The notes below the pieces were generated by a model. The model was given only the letters and a program-made list of their open reading frames with translations, did no database searches and was not told the DNA's origin. Positions 43,731 to 52,261 of a DNA stretch of 64,000 bases are shown one piece after another (within the stretch, counting starts at the first letter, position 1; every line of letters begins with the position of its first letter). The position numbers and the translations under genes are program-made. Source of the stretch: Bog-756 sp963777665 (GTDB lineage: Bacteria; Actinomycetota; Acidimicrobiia; Acidimicrobiales; RAAP-2); the NCBI GenBank assembly GCA_963777665.1, contig CAVZRJ010000006.1:62001-126000 (forward strand). The letters run 5' to 3'.

Positions 43731-44473
43731 TGTGCCGCAACCGGTTGCGCTGCCCGGTCCCGTACAGCAGCAGCAAAGGCAGCGATCAGCGGGTGGACGA
43801 AGGTCGCGTCAGAGGAGAGCTCCGGCTGGAACAGCGACCCGACGAAGAACGGGCGATCCCGAAGCTCGACCACCCGCACCTCTCCGGCAGGATCGCGTCC
43901 GCTCATCACCATGCCGCCGGCCGCCAGGACGTCCTCATAGGAGCGGTTGATCCCGAACCGGCAGAAGTACCGCTCGGTGGCGGGACCCGCCCCCATGGCC
44001 CGTGCCGCGATCGTCCCCGGTTCGATGACCACCGTCGCCTCCTCGCCGAAGAGCGTGCACGCCAACGGCGCAATGAGAAGGTGAGCCGACTCGGGGTGGG
44101 TCTCGGCGTGTTCGACCTCGCGCAACCCGCACACGTTGCGTGCGAACTCGATGACGAGCTGCTGGAAGCCACCGCAGGTGCCGAGCAGGGGGATCCCGAG
44201 CGTCCTGGCCGACTCGATCGCGGTGCGCACACCGTCGGCGCTCTGGTAGGGGCTGCCCGGGACGACCCAGACCCCGTCGAACCCGGAGATGTCACGCTCC
44301 GCCTCGATGGTCGTGCTCGGCAACCAGTAGGGCTCGATGGGCTCGGCCTGATCGCCGGCAAGTGCGGCGATCAGACTCGGGATCCGATTGTGGGCCTCCA
44401 CGGATGCCGAGCGGTCGCCCACCAGACGCGAGTCGGGGAGGGTGTGTGGGTTCTTCAGCCATGCGCACAGCAT
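43727..44473 (-). CDS. Class I glutamine amidotransferase-like protein (CTP synthase C-terminal related)
   Basis: A 248-residue protein of the CTP-synthase C-terminal region-related group. The nucleophile is the Cys in LLGTCGGFQQL, and the Gly-rich VWVVPGSPYQSADG matches the oxyanion region. The usual catalytic His-x-Glu is FQPELSSD here, with Gln at the His position, as I recall is common in this subgroup; amidase activity is therefore doubtful. ATG 44473 is preferred over a GTG three codons upstream. It is divergent from a LysR-type regulator and coupled to the DinB gene downstream. Confidence 0.83.
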   Translation of the reverse strand: MLCAWLKNPHTLPDSRLVGDRSASVEAHNRIPSLIAALAGDQAEPIEPYWLPSTTIEAERDISGFDGVWVVPGSPYQSADGVRTAIESARTLGIPLLGTCGGFQQLVIEFARNVCGLREVEHAETHPESAHLLIAPLACTLFGEEATVVIEPGTIAARAMGAGPATERYFCRFGINRSYEDVLAAGGMVMSGRDPAGEVRVVELRDRPFFVGSLFQPELSSDATFVHPLIAAFAAAVRDRAAQPVAAQ

Positions 44474-44493
44474 GCGCCCCACATCTCAGAAGT

Positions 44494-44511
44494 TCCAACG
44501 ATATCCTTGGA
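44494..44511. promoter_or_regulatory. LysR-type binding-site candidate
   Basis: TCCAA, eight bases, TTGGA: an 18-bp dyad fitting the T-N11-A pattern of LysR regulators. It lies between the divergent amidotransferase-like and LysR genes, 21 bp from the former and 38 bp from the latter. Confidence 0.5.
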
Positions 44512-44549
44512 TCTGGACATCAGCTTTACTTATGTGAAAGGTTCAACCA

Positions 44550-45422
44550 GTGGAACTGCGGGATCTGCGGGCCCTTGCGACCGTGGTGCGGTCCGGCTCG
44601 TTCACTGCGGCCGCCATCGAGTTGGGCTACACCCAGTCGGCCGTGTCACAACAGGTGGCGGCGTTGGAGCGTGAGGTCGGACAGCGTCTGCTCGAACGCC
44701 GTCCGGTGCGACCCACTCCGGCCGGCCTTCGCCTCGCCGAACATGCCGGCCGCATCCTCCTCCGGGTGGACGTCGTTCGGAGCGAGCTGACACGGATGAA
44801 GGACACGGGCCAGGAACTGCGCATCGACGCGTGCCCCCTCGCCGTACCGGATGTGCTCGCCATCGCGCTGCGCCAGCTGCGTCGAGACCGTCCGTCGCTC
44901 CAGGTCACGGTTCGCTCGACGGGCGCCGAATCGGCGGTGAGCCGGCTCGCCACGGGCGCGACGGATCTGGCGGTCATCGACGGCATCACGGCTCCTGAGA
45001 CCCCGCTGGCTCCGACCGAGCCCGGCCTGTTCTCAACCACCGGTCTGACCGAGGAGGCCCTTGCGGTCGCGCTGCCGGAGCACCATCCCCTCGCCGGTCG
45101 CCCCTGGCTCGACCTTGCGATGCTGGCGGACGGCCCATGGATGGCGCTGCCCGAGCTCCCGACGGAGGCCGCGACGTCCGCCGCCCGCAGTGCGGTGACC
45201 TATGAGGGCAACGACGTGGCGACGGTCTTGCACCTGGTGGCTGCCGGTCACGGCACCGCCCTGTTGCCGGCCTCGGTTCCGCTCAGCGCCCCCGGCGTCG
45301 TGGCGGTCCCGGTGCGCCATCCACCCCTGGTCCACCGGACAGAGGTGCTCACCCTGAGGAGCGCCGACCCTCCCGTGACCACCCTCGTGGAGGAACTCCG
45401 CATCAGAGCTCGGCCCATGTGA
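44550..45422 (+). CDS. LysR-family transcriptional regulator
   Basis: A 290-residue LysR regulator. The winged helix reads LRALATVVRSGSFTAAAIEL, GYTQSAVSQQVAALEREVGQ and RLLERRPVRPTPAGLRLAEH. The periplasmic-binding-like effector domain follows (RIDACPLAVPDVLAIALRQL, AAGHGTALLPASVPLSAPGV). It starts with GTG and is divergent from the amidotransferase-like gene, its most likely target. Effector unknown. Confidence 0.93.
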   Translation: MELRDLRALATVVRSGSFTAAAIELGYTQSAVSQQVAALEREVGQRLLERRPVRPTPAGLRLAEHAGRILLRVDVVRSELTRMKDTGQELRIDACPLAVPDVLAIALRQLRRDRPSLQVTVRSTGAESAVSRLATGATDLAVIDGITAPETPLAPTEPGLFSTTGLTEEALAVALPEHHPLAGRPWLDLAMLADGPWMALPELPTEAATSAARSAVTYEGNDVATVLHLVAAGHGTALLPASVPLSAPGVVAVPVRHPPLVHRTEVLTLRSADPPVTTLVEELRIRARPM

Positions 45423-45508
45423 CACACCCGCCGTCAGCGTTCGTCGCACCCCGCGACGGACCGGGCCCGCCCCGCCGATCGTCTGCCTCCGTGTGCAAAA
45501 ATCAGGGT

Positions 45509-47047
45509 ATGACCGGGTCCGTGCTTCCGAAGGCCGGACGAGCGACCCGGGATCGAGCGCTGTCGGTGCTGCTCGGGAAGCCGCTGGAGCCCATCGTGGA
45601 CCTGGTTGCCTGGTCCCCCGCTCCTGGCGAGTACGAGGTGGCGTCCTGTCACGGGCACCTGAGCTTCGACCGGCACCCGGGCGGGTCAGGGATCAGCGCT
45701 GGACCACTCTGGGACTTCGACACCGAGACGATCAGCGGGGAGAGTCCCGTCGCACGACAGGACCCCCGGCATCTCGGCAGCCTCGCCGAGGAACGATCGG
45801 CTCCCCACCCGACCCGCCGCGACAACTCGTACCCGAACGCATACGAGCACCTGGCCCAACTGTTCGATCATCCGTCGGCACCCGACCTGGTGGTGCTGCA
45901 CTCCGCGGCCCACTTCTGGGGTGACCAGGGGGGTCATCTCGGCGAGCACGGTTCCCTCGGGGTCGTGCAGGCTCGCGCACCGTTCATCGCAGCCGGCGCG
46001 GGCGTCCGGTCGCTGGGTCAGATCGAGGCGAACTGCCGTCTGATCGACGTGGCACCCACCGTGCTCGAGCTGCTCGGATGCGCGGCTCCGCCCGGCGGCC
46101 CGCCGGATGCCAGGTTGATCCAGCAGGACGGCGTCGTCCTCCGCGACCTCCTGACCGGTCCGGCCGGGGCGGGGCACGTCGTCGCCATGCTGCTGGACGG
46201 GACCAACCCGAACGTGCTCTACGAGATGGCCGCCATGGGCGAAGCACCGTCCATCCGTCGGCTCATGGATGCCGGAACGACGTACCGCTACGGGGCGATC
46301 GCGTCGCTCCCCACGGTCACGCTCGCCAATCACACCGGCATCTTGACCGGAACCCATCCCGGCCACCACGGGATCCTCCACAACGCGTGGGTCGATCGGG
46401 TGACCGGGGAGCAGGTCGTGACCAATTCACCGTCGACCTGGCCGACTGCGATGCGGTGGCTCAGTCCATCCGTCGAGACGGTGCACGATGCGGTCCATCG
46501 ATCGAAGCCAGGGGCCTTGTCGATCTCGATCAACGAGCCCTGCGATACCGGTGCCGACTACTCGATCTTCGACCTCATCCGCCGCGGTGAGCCGATCGAC
46601 CGTCCTCCGCCGGCCGAATCACTCCCCGACGCGACGGAACGGTTCGTCCGGCCGAGCAAGGACTACCGTTGGTCGTCCCTCATCGACCACACAGCAGTCG
46701 AGCAGTTCTGCGGGATCTGGAGCGGCGAATACCGCGGGCACTCGTGGCCCTCCCCGACGTTCAGCTGGGTCAACTTCACCCTGACCGACGCAGCGTTCCA
46801 CGAGGGCGGGCCTTACTCGCGGATCGCCGCGGCATCGGTCCGTGACACCGACGCCCGGATCGGCCATGTGCTCGAGGCCGTCGAGCGGTCCGGCGCTTGG
46901 GAGGACACCGCGTTCTTCCTCGTCGCCGATCACGGCATGCAGCTGGCGGATCCGGCGGTGACCGGTGACTGGGATGCCGAGCTCGAGCGGTCGGGTGTGG
47001 CCGTGCGGGACGAGGGGTACGGGTTCCTGTACCTCTCCGACGGGTGA
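45509..47047 (+). CDS. Alkaline phosphatase-superfamily / nucleotide pyrophosphatase-like protein with rearranged N-terminus
   Basis: A 512-residue protein. The second half (from ~223) is a type I phosphodiesterase/nucleotide pyrophosphatase: metal Asp230 in MLLDGTNPN, nucleophile Thr271 in SLPTVTLANHTGILTG, then GTHPGHHGILHN and late FFLVADHGMQLADP. It ends shortly after this, before a usual C-terminal metal-His strand. The first half contains a piece like the missing end of the fold: HLGEHGSLGVVQARAPFIAA, GAGVRSLGQIEANCRLID and VAPTVLELLGCAAPPGG. Either the domain is circularly permuted or a half-domain is duplicated. No signal peptide, so it is probably cytoplasmic. Substrate unknown. Confidence 0.82.
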   Translation: MTGSVLPKAGRATRDRALSVLLGKPLEPIVDLVAWSPAPGEYEVASCHGHLSFDRHPGGSGISAGPLWDFDTETISGESPVARQDPRHLGSLAEERSAPHPTRRDNSYPNAYEHLAQLFDHPSAPDLVVLHSAAHFWGDQGGHLGEHGSLGVVQARAPFIAAGAGVRSLGQIEANCRLIDVAPTVLELLGCAAPPGGPPDARLIQQDGVVLRDLLTGPAGAGHVVAMLLDGTNPNVLYEMAAMGEAPSIRRLMDAGTTYRYGAIASLPTVTLANHTGILTGTHPGHHGILHNAWVDRVTGEQVVTNSPSTWPTAMRWLSPSVETVHDAVHRSKPGALSISINEPCDTGADYSIFDLIRRGEPIDRPPPAESLPDATERFVRPSKDYRWSSLIDHTAVEQFCGIWSGEYRGHSWPSPTFSWVNFTLTDAAFHEGGPYSRIAAASVRDTDARIGHVLEAVERSGAWEDTAFFLVADHGMQLADPAVTGDWDAELERSGVAVRDEGYGFLYLSDG

Positions 47048-47102
47048 CCACCGCGGCACCAGAGCCGAGGGCAGGCCGGACGCCGGCCGGATCGTAGAGG
47101 GA

Positions 47103-47426
47103 TTACCAGGCCGCTTTGAGCTCGACCAGCGAGTCGAGGTACTCGCGCTCCTCCGGAGTGAGATTCGAGAACTGGATGCCGACCCTCATCCCGTCGTTCC
47201 TGGACGGTCTGGAGTTGCGAACCTCCCCACGAAACTGGACCGCGAGGATGATCTGGTGTCCGGGGAGCTCCTCCGGTCTGACCCCGAGGAGCTCCAACCC
47301 GGCCCCGGCGGATGACATGTCGATGACTCGGCACTCCCTCCAGAGCTCGTCGGGATCGTCCTCGATCATGTACTTGCCCTGCCAGTCGGTGAACTGTCGG
47401 GGCAGCAGCCTCCGAAGCTCGTGCAT
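47103..47426 (-). CDS. PilZ-domain protein (putative c-di-GMP binder)
   Basis: A 107-residue protein from ATG 47426, chosen because GGAGG lies 5 bp upstream; an ATG and a GTG a few codons earlier are in frame. The core ECRVIDMSSAGAGLELLGVR carries the D-x-S-x-x-G PilZ motif, then QFRGEVRNSRPSRNDGMRVG and IQFSNLTPEEREYL. The upstream RxxxR half of the c-di-GMP site is not clearly present (ELRRLLPRQFTDW), so ligand binding is uncertain. It may control motility or envelope functions. Confidence 0.83.
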   Translation of the reverse strand: MHELRRLLPRQFTDWQGKYMIEDDPDELWRECRVIDMSSAGAGLELLGVRPEELPGHQIILAVQFRGEVRNSRPSRNDGMRVGIQFSNLTPEEREYLDSLVELKAAW

Positions 47427-47824
47427 CACGTCCTCCATTCGGCGCACGGACTGCCCCAGTGGGCGAGAGGCCCGATGTGAGGCCTGTCAAGACGCGACGT
47501 CCGGTCGCCTGGTTCAACTCTCTTCCATCGGCAACCCTCGACCCAATCTGAAGTCCGAACCCGGAGAGTCGCGGCTGCACGCAGCACACCAGCCACTGTG
47601 CGCCTGCATTCCGCCGGTATTGACGACTGGCGAATGCACCGCGAAAGCGACGAACGGCCTGACACCCCCCATTCCGTAGGGACAGCATCAGGCCAGTTCG
47701 GCGGGATCCCACCAACGTTCAATCATCATGGGCCATGTTCGCCTCGGATGCAACCGAGGCTGCGCGTGCGACAAGCGGGTTCGGCCGCTCGGGGGTACGG
47801 GCGCTGGGCGACAAGCCCGCCAGA
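47427..47824. other. 398-bp region without a convincing gene
   Basis: Between the PilZ start and the stop of the gene at 47825 I find no open frame with recognisable protein features, no tRNA and no long inverted repeat. Base composition is slightly lower in GC than the flanking genes. It must contain the PilZ promoter. Confidence 0.5.
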
Positions 47825-48556
47825 TCAGAAGCGGGTCCAGTCCCAGCGCATCAGGGACTCGAACGGCGCGGCCAGCAGGGGCCGTGCCGGCGCGGCGGCC
47901 CACAGCCGCTCCAGCACCGGCGCGAGCACGTCGCCGACCGCGGCCGGCTCGTCGTCCAGGTAGCACACGGTGATGCGGTACTCGCCTGCGGTGAACATGG
48001 GGCGTCGGATCGTGTCGCTGGTGCCGAAGGTCCACGCGCCCGCCACGCCGGGCACCGAGACCAGCTCGGGAAGGATCTCGGCGTGCATCCGCTGCAAGAA
48101 CCGATCGTGGTCCGGTCCTCGGGACGATTCATCGACGACGAGGTAGATGCCCTGATGGGGTCGGAAGGGAACCACTTCGGGCGACACCAGGACACGCGGG
48201 GCCGCATGGGACTCGAGCAGGCTCAGGGCTGCGCGGTACTGCGACGGCAACGAGTACGGGAACCGTCCGAGGTCGGCAAGATGCCCTCCCAGCGCGAAGA
48301 AGTCGTCGATGGTCTCGCCGAGCGGCCGACCCATCAGGTAACAGACGACATGCTCGACGAGAGACCAGTCCCCGACCGCGGCGGCCCGTGTCGCGCGACA
48401 TGCCGCCGTCGAGGCCCATCGCTGCCCGAGTACCAGCCCGGGGAGTTGGTACTGCTCGGGCATGTGGTCCAACTGGTGCCAGTCGAGGTAGGACCGGTCG
48501 TCGTCGGACCCGGAACGATGCGAAAGGGAGAAGAACCCCGCCTTGACCCGGTTCAT
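47825..48556 (-). CDS. Hypothetical protein, two-lobed dimeric alpha/beta-barrel-like
   Basis: A 243-residue protein of unknown function. The opening VKAGFFSLSHRSGSDDDRSY and LDWHQLDHMPEQYQLPGLVL resembles ferredoxin-like barrel proteins such as EthD. The second half has HQGIYLVVDESSRGPDHDRF, a helix and EYRITVCYLDDEPAAVGDVL, suggesting two related lobes. A conserved Trp-His-x-x-Asp-His cluster in the first lobe could be functional. Its ATG overlaps the stop of the LLM-type gene upstream by 4 bp, so the two products probably act in one pathway. Confidence 0.68.
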   Translation of the reverse strand: MNRVKAGFFSLSHRSGSDDDRSYLDWHQLDHMPEQYQLPGLVLGQRWASTAACRATRAAAVGDWSLVEHVVCYLMGRPLGETIDDFFALGGHLADLGRFPYSLPSQYRAALSLLESHAAPRVLVSPEVVPFRPHQGIYLVVDESSRGPDHDRFLQRMHAEILPELVSVPGVAGAWTFGTSDTIRRPMFTAGEYRITVCYLDDEPAAVGDVLAPVLERLWAAAPARPLLAAPFESLMRWDWTRF

Positions 48557-49515
48557 CCAGGCCCCGGAACTTCCATCTCGGCCATTTCGCCCACCAGCTG
48601 GGCCATGGCGTCGAGCTGCTCGAGGTAGTGCCCGCGGGAGTGGTGGGCGAATCCGAGCTGCAGCCCGGTCGCCCCCACTCCGGTGAGCCGTTCGACGAGC
48701 TTTCTCGCTCCATCAGGATCGCCGAGCGGATCGAGCAGCCGGCCGTTGCGCAGCACCACCTCGAGCGGGCTCGTCCGGGCTGCCCACGCCGGCGTGGTCC
48801 GGGCCTGGTCGATCATGGTGCCCACGTCATCGGCCCGGATGGAAAAGGGCACCCACCCGTCTGCGAGCTCGACTGCTCGCCGGAGGGATCGGGCGGTCCG
48901 ACCACCGATCCAGAGGGGAACCGATGGCTGTCGTGCGCAGGGATCCACAACCACGTCCGAGTAGCGGTAAATGGGGCCGTCGTACCGTGGCCGGTTCGTC
49001 GAGAGGGAGACCCGCAGTGCCGACAGCGCATCGTCGGCACGCGCCCCTCTCCCCTCGAAGTCGACTCCGAGCAGGTCGAACTCCTCCTGCAGCGAACCGA
49101 CACCCAACCCGAGGATCAACCGTCCGGACGCGACCTGGTCGAGCGTGCCGTAGCGCTTCGCGATCTCGAGTGGGTGGTGGTAGCCGAGGACGAGCACATT
49201 GGTCGCCAGGCGAATCCGCGAGGTCACTGCGGCCAGGTACCCGAAGGTGGCAAGGGGATCCCAGTAGCGGCTCCCGCGGGTCGCGGCGACCTCGGTCGGG
49301 ACGACCACGTGCTCGCTGCAGGTCAGGTGGAAGTACCCCAGGGATTCGGCGGTCCGGGCGATGAGCGCGACGTCCTCGATGTCCCCGTCGACCTCCCAGG
49401 GGGCGTGCCACCCGGGCAGCAGGGTGAGCACCGGGGTGGTGATCCCCAGACGGATCGGGAGCCGGGTGTGCACGTTCGGTACTCCGGGGTTGCGGCGTTC
49501 GCCCTGGGCGACCAC
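48553..49515 (-). CDS. F420-type LLM-class oxidoreductase
   Basis: A 320-residue LLM protein of full length. Features: RIRLATNVLVLGYHHPLEIA, KRYGTLDQVASGRLILGLGV and GSLQEEFDLLGVDFEGRGAR, then VPLWIGGRTARSLRRAVELA and ADGWVPF. This pattern is common in actinobacterial F420-dependent reductases (TIGR03619-like). GTG 49515, behind GGAGG, is taken as the start; the open frame reaches 49560 but that would overlap the divergent gene's promoter. Coupled to the downstream two-lobed barrel gene. Confidence 0.88.
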   Translation of the reverse strand: MVAQGERRNPGVPNVHTRLPIRLGITTPVLTLLPGWHAPWEVDGDIEDVALIARTAESLGYFHLTCSEHVVVPTEVAATRGSRYWDPLATFGYLAAVTSRIRLATNVLVLGYHHPLEIAKRYGTLDQVASGRLILGLGVGSLQEEFDLLGVDFEGRGARADDALSALRVSLSTNRPRYDGPIYRYSDVVVDPCARQPSVPLWIGGRTARSLRRAVELADGWVPFSIRADDVGTMIDQARTTPAWAARTSPLEVVLRNGRLLDPLGDPDGARKLVERLTGVGATGLQLGFAHHSRGHYLEQLDAMAQLVGEMAEMEVPGPG

Positions 49516-49601
49516 GGTCCCTCCTTCGGCGGCTCGGCTCGGCCCGGATGAAGCTATCACCAGAGACTTCCGTCCCCGGGGGCTGCACTACGGTGACGTG
49601 C

Positions 49602-51176
49602 ATGTCGGACTATGACGCAATCGTGATCGGCGCGGGCCACAACGGGCTCACGGCGGCAGTCGTGATGGCTCGGGGCGGCATGCGGGTCCTCTGCCTGGAG
49701 AAGAACCACTTCATCGGTGGCATGGCGACGACCACCGAGCTGGCTCGCGGCTACCGCTTCGAGTTGGCAGGATCGATCCAGTTTCCCGTCCCGAGCGAGA
49801 TCTACGACGACCTCGGCCTTGCTGCGTGCCCCATCTACGAGCCCGAGGTGCAGTCCGCCGCCATCGGCGAACCCGGCCAGCCCCCGATCCTGCTCTACAG
49901 CAACCCCGACCGCCTTCTCGAGCACCTCAACGACACGCTCGGCCTCGACGCGGTCTTGGGCATGGCCGAGGTCGCTGCCTGGGCGGAGGCGCCGGCGAGG
50001 GCCATCGGCCGCTTCGAGGTGCGACGGCCACCCCGGTCGCTCGACGAGATGTGGGCCTGCGCGGCGAACGAGAAGGAGCGCGAGGACATCCGCACCGCCA
50101 TGTTCGGCAGCGTGATGGACGTCGTCGACCGCTTCCTCCCCGACCGCGAGAAGCACGCCCAGATCAGGAGCATGCTGGCATTCCTGTCGGTCAACTCCAC
50201 GTACCGCGGCCCCTACTCCGGAGGCAGCGCGCTCTGCCTCGCCTTCGCGCTGGCCTCGCCTGGAGACGCGACCATGTCCAAGGTCCGAGGAGGGATCGGC
50301 ACCATCTCCGATCACCTGTGCGGGTTGTTCGAGGAGCACGGCGGCGAGCTCCGCCGGCACGTCAAGGTCTCCGAGATCCTCCTCGACGGGGGGCGGGTCG
50401 CCGGAGTGACCATGCCCGACGGCGAAGTGGTCACCGCACCGGTGGTGGTCTCCAACCTCGACCCGACGGCGACCTTCACCCAATTGCTCGACCGGGAGCT
50501 GCTGCCGGACGCCTTCACCCGGCGGATCGATGCCATCGACCACCGGGCGGCCTATTTCCAGATCCACTTCGCGCTCAACGGGTTGCCCGAGTACGCCGAG
50601 CCCTTCCAGAACCTGAACGAGGGTGACCTCCGCCACAACGTGACCTTCTTCGGAACCGCCGAGCAGATGCAGCTCGACTTCGAGGGCTGCGTGCGCGGCG
50701 TGGTGCCGGAGTCGCCCTCGTTCAACCTCGCCATTCCGTCGCTGCGCGACAAGGAGCTGGCTCCTCCGGGAAAGCACGTGGCGAGCAGCTTCGGCTTCTA
50801 CGCGCCGATCGGTGCCACCCATGCGAGTCAGGCGAGGTTGCGCGACGAGATGGCGGCGCGCATCGTGGCGAAGATCACCGCGATGGCGCCGAACTTCCCC
50901 GATCTCATCGAGCGGCAGTTCAACTACCCCGCCTCTGCCTACGAGCGCATGTTCGGGTGCACAGGGGGCGACTTCACCCACGGCCTGCTGCAACCGGAGT
51001 TCATGGGACCGTTCCGACCCGGCCCGCGCGGCTGGCCCGACAACACGGTGCCGGTCGAGGGTCTGTTCCTCTGCGGCGCGGGCTGCCACGGCGGTCCCGG
51101 GGTCACCTTCATTCCCGGGTACAACTGCGGGCACGCCGTGCTCGACGAGTCTGGCGGCAAGAGCCGGTTGCGGTAG
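49602..51176 (+). CDS. Phytoene desaturase-like FAD oxidoreductase
   Basis: A 524-residue flavoprotein of the CrtI/RetSat-like (COG1233) group. The FAD fingerprint is DAIVIGAGHNGLTAAVVMAR with a following acidic residue in LCLEKNHFIGG. The mid-region GGIGTISDHLCGLFEEHGGE and RRHVKVSEILLDGGRVAGVT is typical. The C-terminus has GLFLCGAGCHGGPGVTFIPG. The substrate is unknown; relatives saturate or desaturate isoprenoids. ATG 49602 starts MSDYDAIVIG. Divergent from the LLM gene by 86 bp. Confidence 0.88.
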   Translation: MSDYDAIVIGAGHNGLTAAVVMARGGMRVLCLEKNHFIGGMATTTELARGYRFELAGSIQFPVPSEIYDDLGLAACPIYEPEVQSAAIGEPGQPPILLYSNPDRLLEHLNDTLGLDAVLGMAEVAAWAEAPARAIGRFEVRRPPRSLDEMWACAANEKEREDIRTAMFGSVMDVVDRFLPDREKHAQIRSMLAFLSVNSTYRGPYSGGSALCLAFALASPGDATMSKVRGGIGTISDHLCGLFEEHGGELRRHVKVSEILLDGGRVAGVTMPDGEVVTAPVVVSNLDPTATFTQLLDRELLPDAFTRRIDAIDHRAAYFQIHFALNGLPEYAEPFQNLNEGDLRHNVTFFGTAEQMQLDFEGCVRGVVPESPSFNLAIPSLRDKELAPPGKHVASSFGFYAPIGATHASQARLRDEMAARIVAKITAMAPNFPDLIERQFNYPASAYERMFGCTGGDFTHGLLQPEFMGPFRPGPRGWPDNTVPVEGLFLCGAGCHGGPGVTFIPGYNCGHAVLDESGGKSRLR

Positions 51177-51252
51177 GCCCAGAGATCCCGGGGCGCCGGC
51201 CGGGGTCCCTCTTCGGGCGCGGCACCGTCCTGTCAGGACGTAAGCTGGTGTC

Positions 51253-51531
51253 GTGCGGAGTCGTTGGCTGTCCCGCAGAGCCTGCTTGCTCCATCTGGGG
51301 TTCGGGTTGGTGGTGTTCGCCTGCTTGGCTGCGGGCTGGTGGCAGGGGACACGGGCGCTCGGCGGTCACGAACTGAGCTGGTTCTACACGTTCGAGTGGC
51401 CCGGATTCGCGATCTTCGCCGTTGCCGGCTGGTGGCACCTCATCCACGAGGACCCCGAAGAACGCCGTGCCCGCAAACAGGGACCTGGGGAGTGGGAGGA
51501 GCTCGAGGATCCGTATCGAAGCTCCTCGTAG
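51253..51531 (+). CDS. Small two-TM membrane protein
   Basis: A 92-residue protein beginning at GTG. Two hydrophobic segments (LLHLGFGLVVFACLAAGWWQ and YTFEWPGFAIFAVAGWWHLI) flank an ELSW loop, with an acidic C-terminal tail. The pattern WWQG...SWxYTFEWPxF is shared by small actinobacterial membrane proteins, often found near oxidase genes. The function is unknown. It precedes the TlpA-SCO genes and may belong to the respiratory island. Confidence 0.72.
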   Translation: MRSRWLSRRACLLHLGFGLVVFACLAAGWWQGTRALGGHELSWFYTFEWPGFAIFAVAGWWHLIHEDPEERRARKQGPGEWEELEDPYRSSS

Positions 51532-51745
51532 GGTCGTCGGCGAGCGAGTCCGTCCTCCCGGCAAGAGCCGCTGCCTGCGGGTAGATTCGGCCGATGTGAT
51601 GAGCAGTACGAGCCTCGATGCCGTTGTCGGCCATCACTGAGCAGCAGGACACAGGCGAAGCGGGAGGACCGTCGCCTCGCGCGCGCCCCATCGATCGAAC
51701 GACCGGATCTGGAAGCTCTGTAGCCTGGCAGCCGCACTCGCGCTT

Positions 51746-52261
51746 GTGGCCGTCATCGCATTCGCGATGCGGTCTGCGCCGGCGGCGAAGACATTGCGCT
51801 TCCCGGCAGCCACCCCCTCTGCGCTGTCCGCAGGGACGCCCGCTCCCGGGTTTTCGCTGCCCCCCCTGGGTGGAGGACCGCCGTTGGACCTCTCCCGGTA
51901 TCTCGGGACGCCTGTCGTCGTGAACTTCTTCGCCTCGTGGTGTTCGAACTGCCAGCCCGAACTTTCCGCCCTGGCTGCGCTTGCACGGGAGCCCGGATCG
52001 GGCGTCGCCGTGCTCGGGATCGACAGCAACGACCCGAGACCCTCGGTTGCGCAGGCCATCCTGGCAACAGCTCATGGCGCCTATCCGGTCGCGTTCGATC
52101 CCAAGGCGCAGCTCTCCACGCAGTACCTCGTGACGGCCCTTCCCGCAACCTATTTCATCGGGCGCGACGGCCGCGTCGTGGGAGCCGTGTTCGGGCCCCA
52201 GTCGACCTCGCAACTCTCGGGCTGGGTCAAGCGGCTCACGATGGGATCGTCCAAGCCATGA
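51746..52261 (+). CDS. TlpA-like thiol:disulfide redoxin (N-terminus probably frameshifted)
   Basis: A 171-residue thioredoxin-fold protein with active site FFASWCSNCQPE (Cys66-x-x-Cys69) and GIDSNDPRP. From GTG 51746 it lacks a proper N-terminal anchor. Upstream in the same frame, RIWKLCSLAAALALVAVIAF is a good signal-anchor with no start codon. The adjoining frame has ATG 51618 and ends PIDRTT just where that segment begins. A one-base shift near 51703 would join them into an anchored protein. Its stop overlaps the SCO gene start (ATGA). Likely role: reducing disulfides of copper sites at the outer membrane face. Confidence 0.82.
   Translation: MAVIAFAMRSAPAAKTLRFPAATPSALSAGTPAPGFSLPPLGGGPPLDLSRYLGTPVVVNFFASWCSNCQPELSALAALAREPGSGVAVLGIDSNDPRPSVAQAILATAHGAYPVAFDPKAQLSTQYLVTALPATYFIGRDGRVVGAVFGPQSTSQLSGWVKRLTMGSSKP

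Noticed and set aside
47427..47720. Short peptide with two adjacent Trp (MIERWWDPAELA) as a possible leader peptide
   Set aside because: No biosynthesis operon or attenuator hairpins follow on that strand; the next gene downstream is PilZ.
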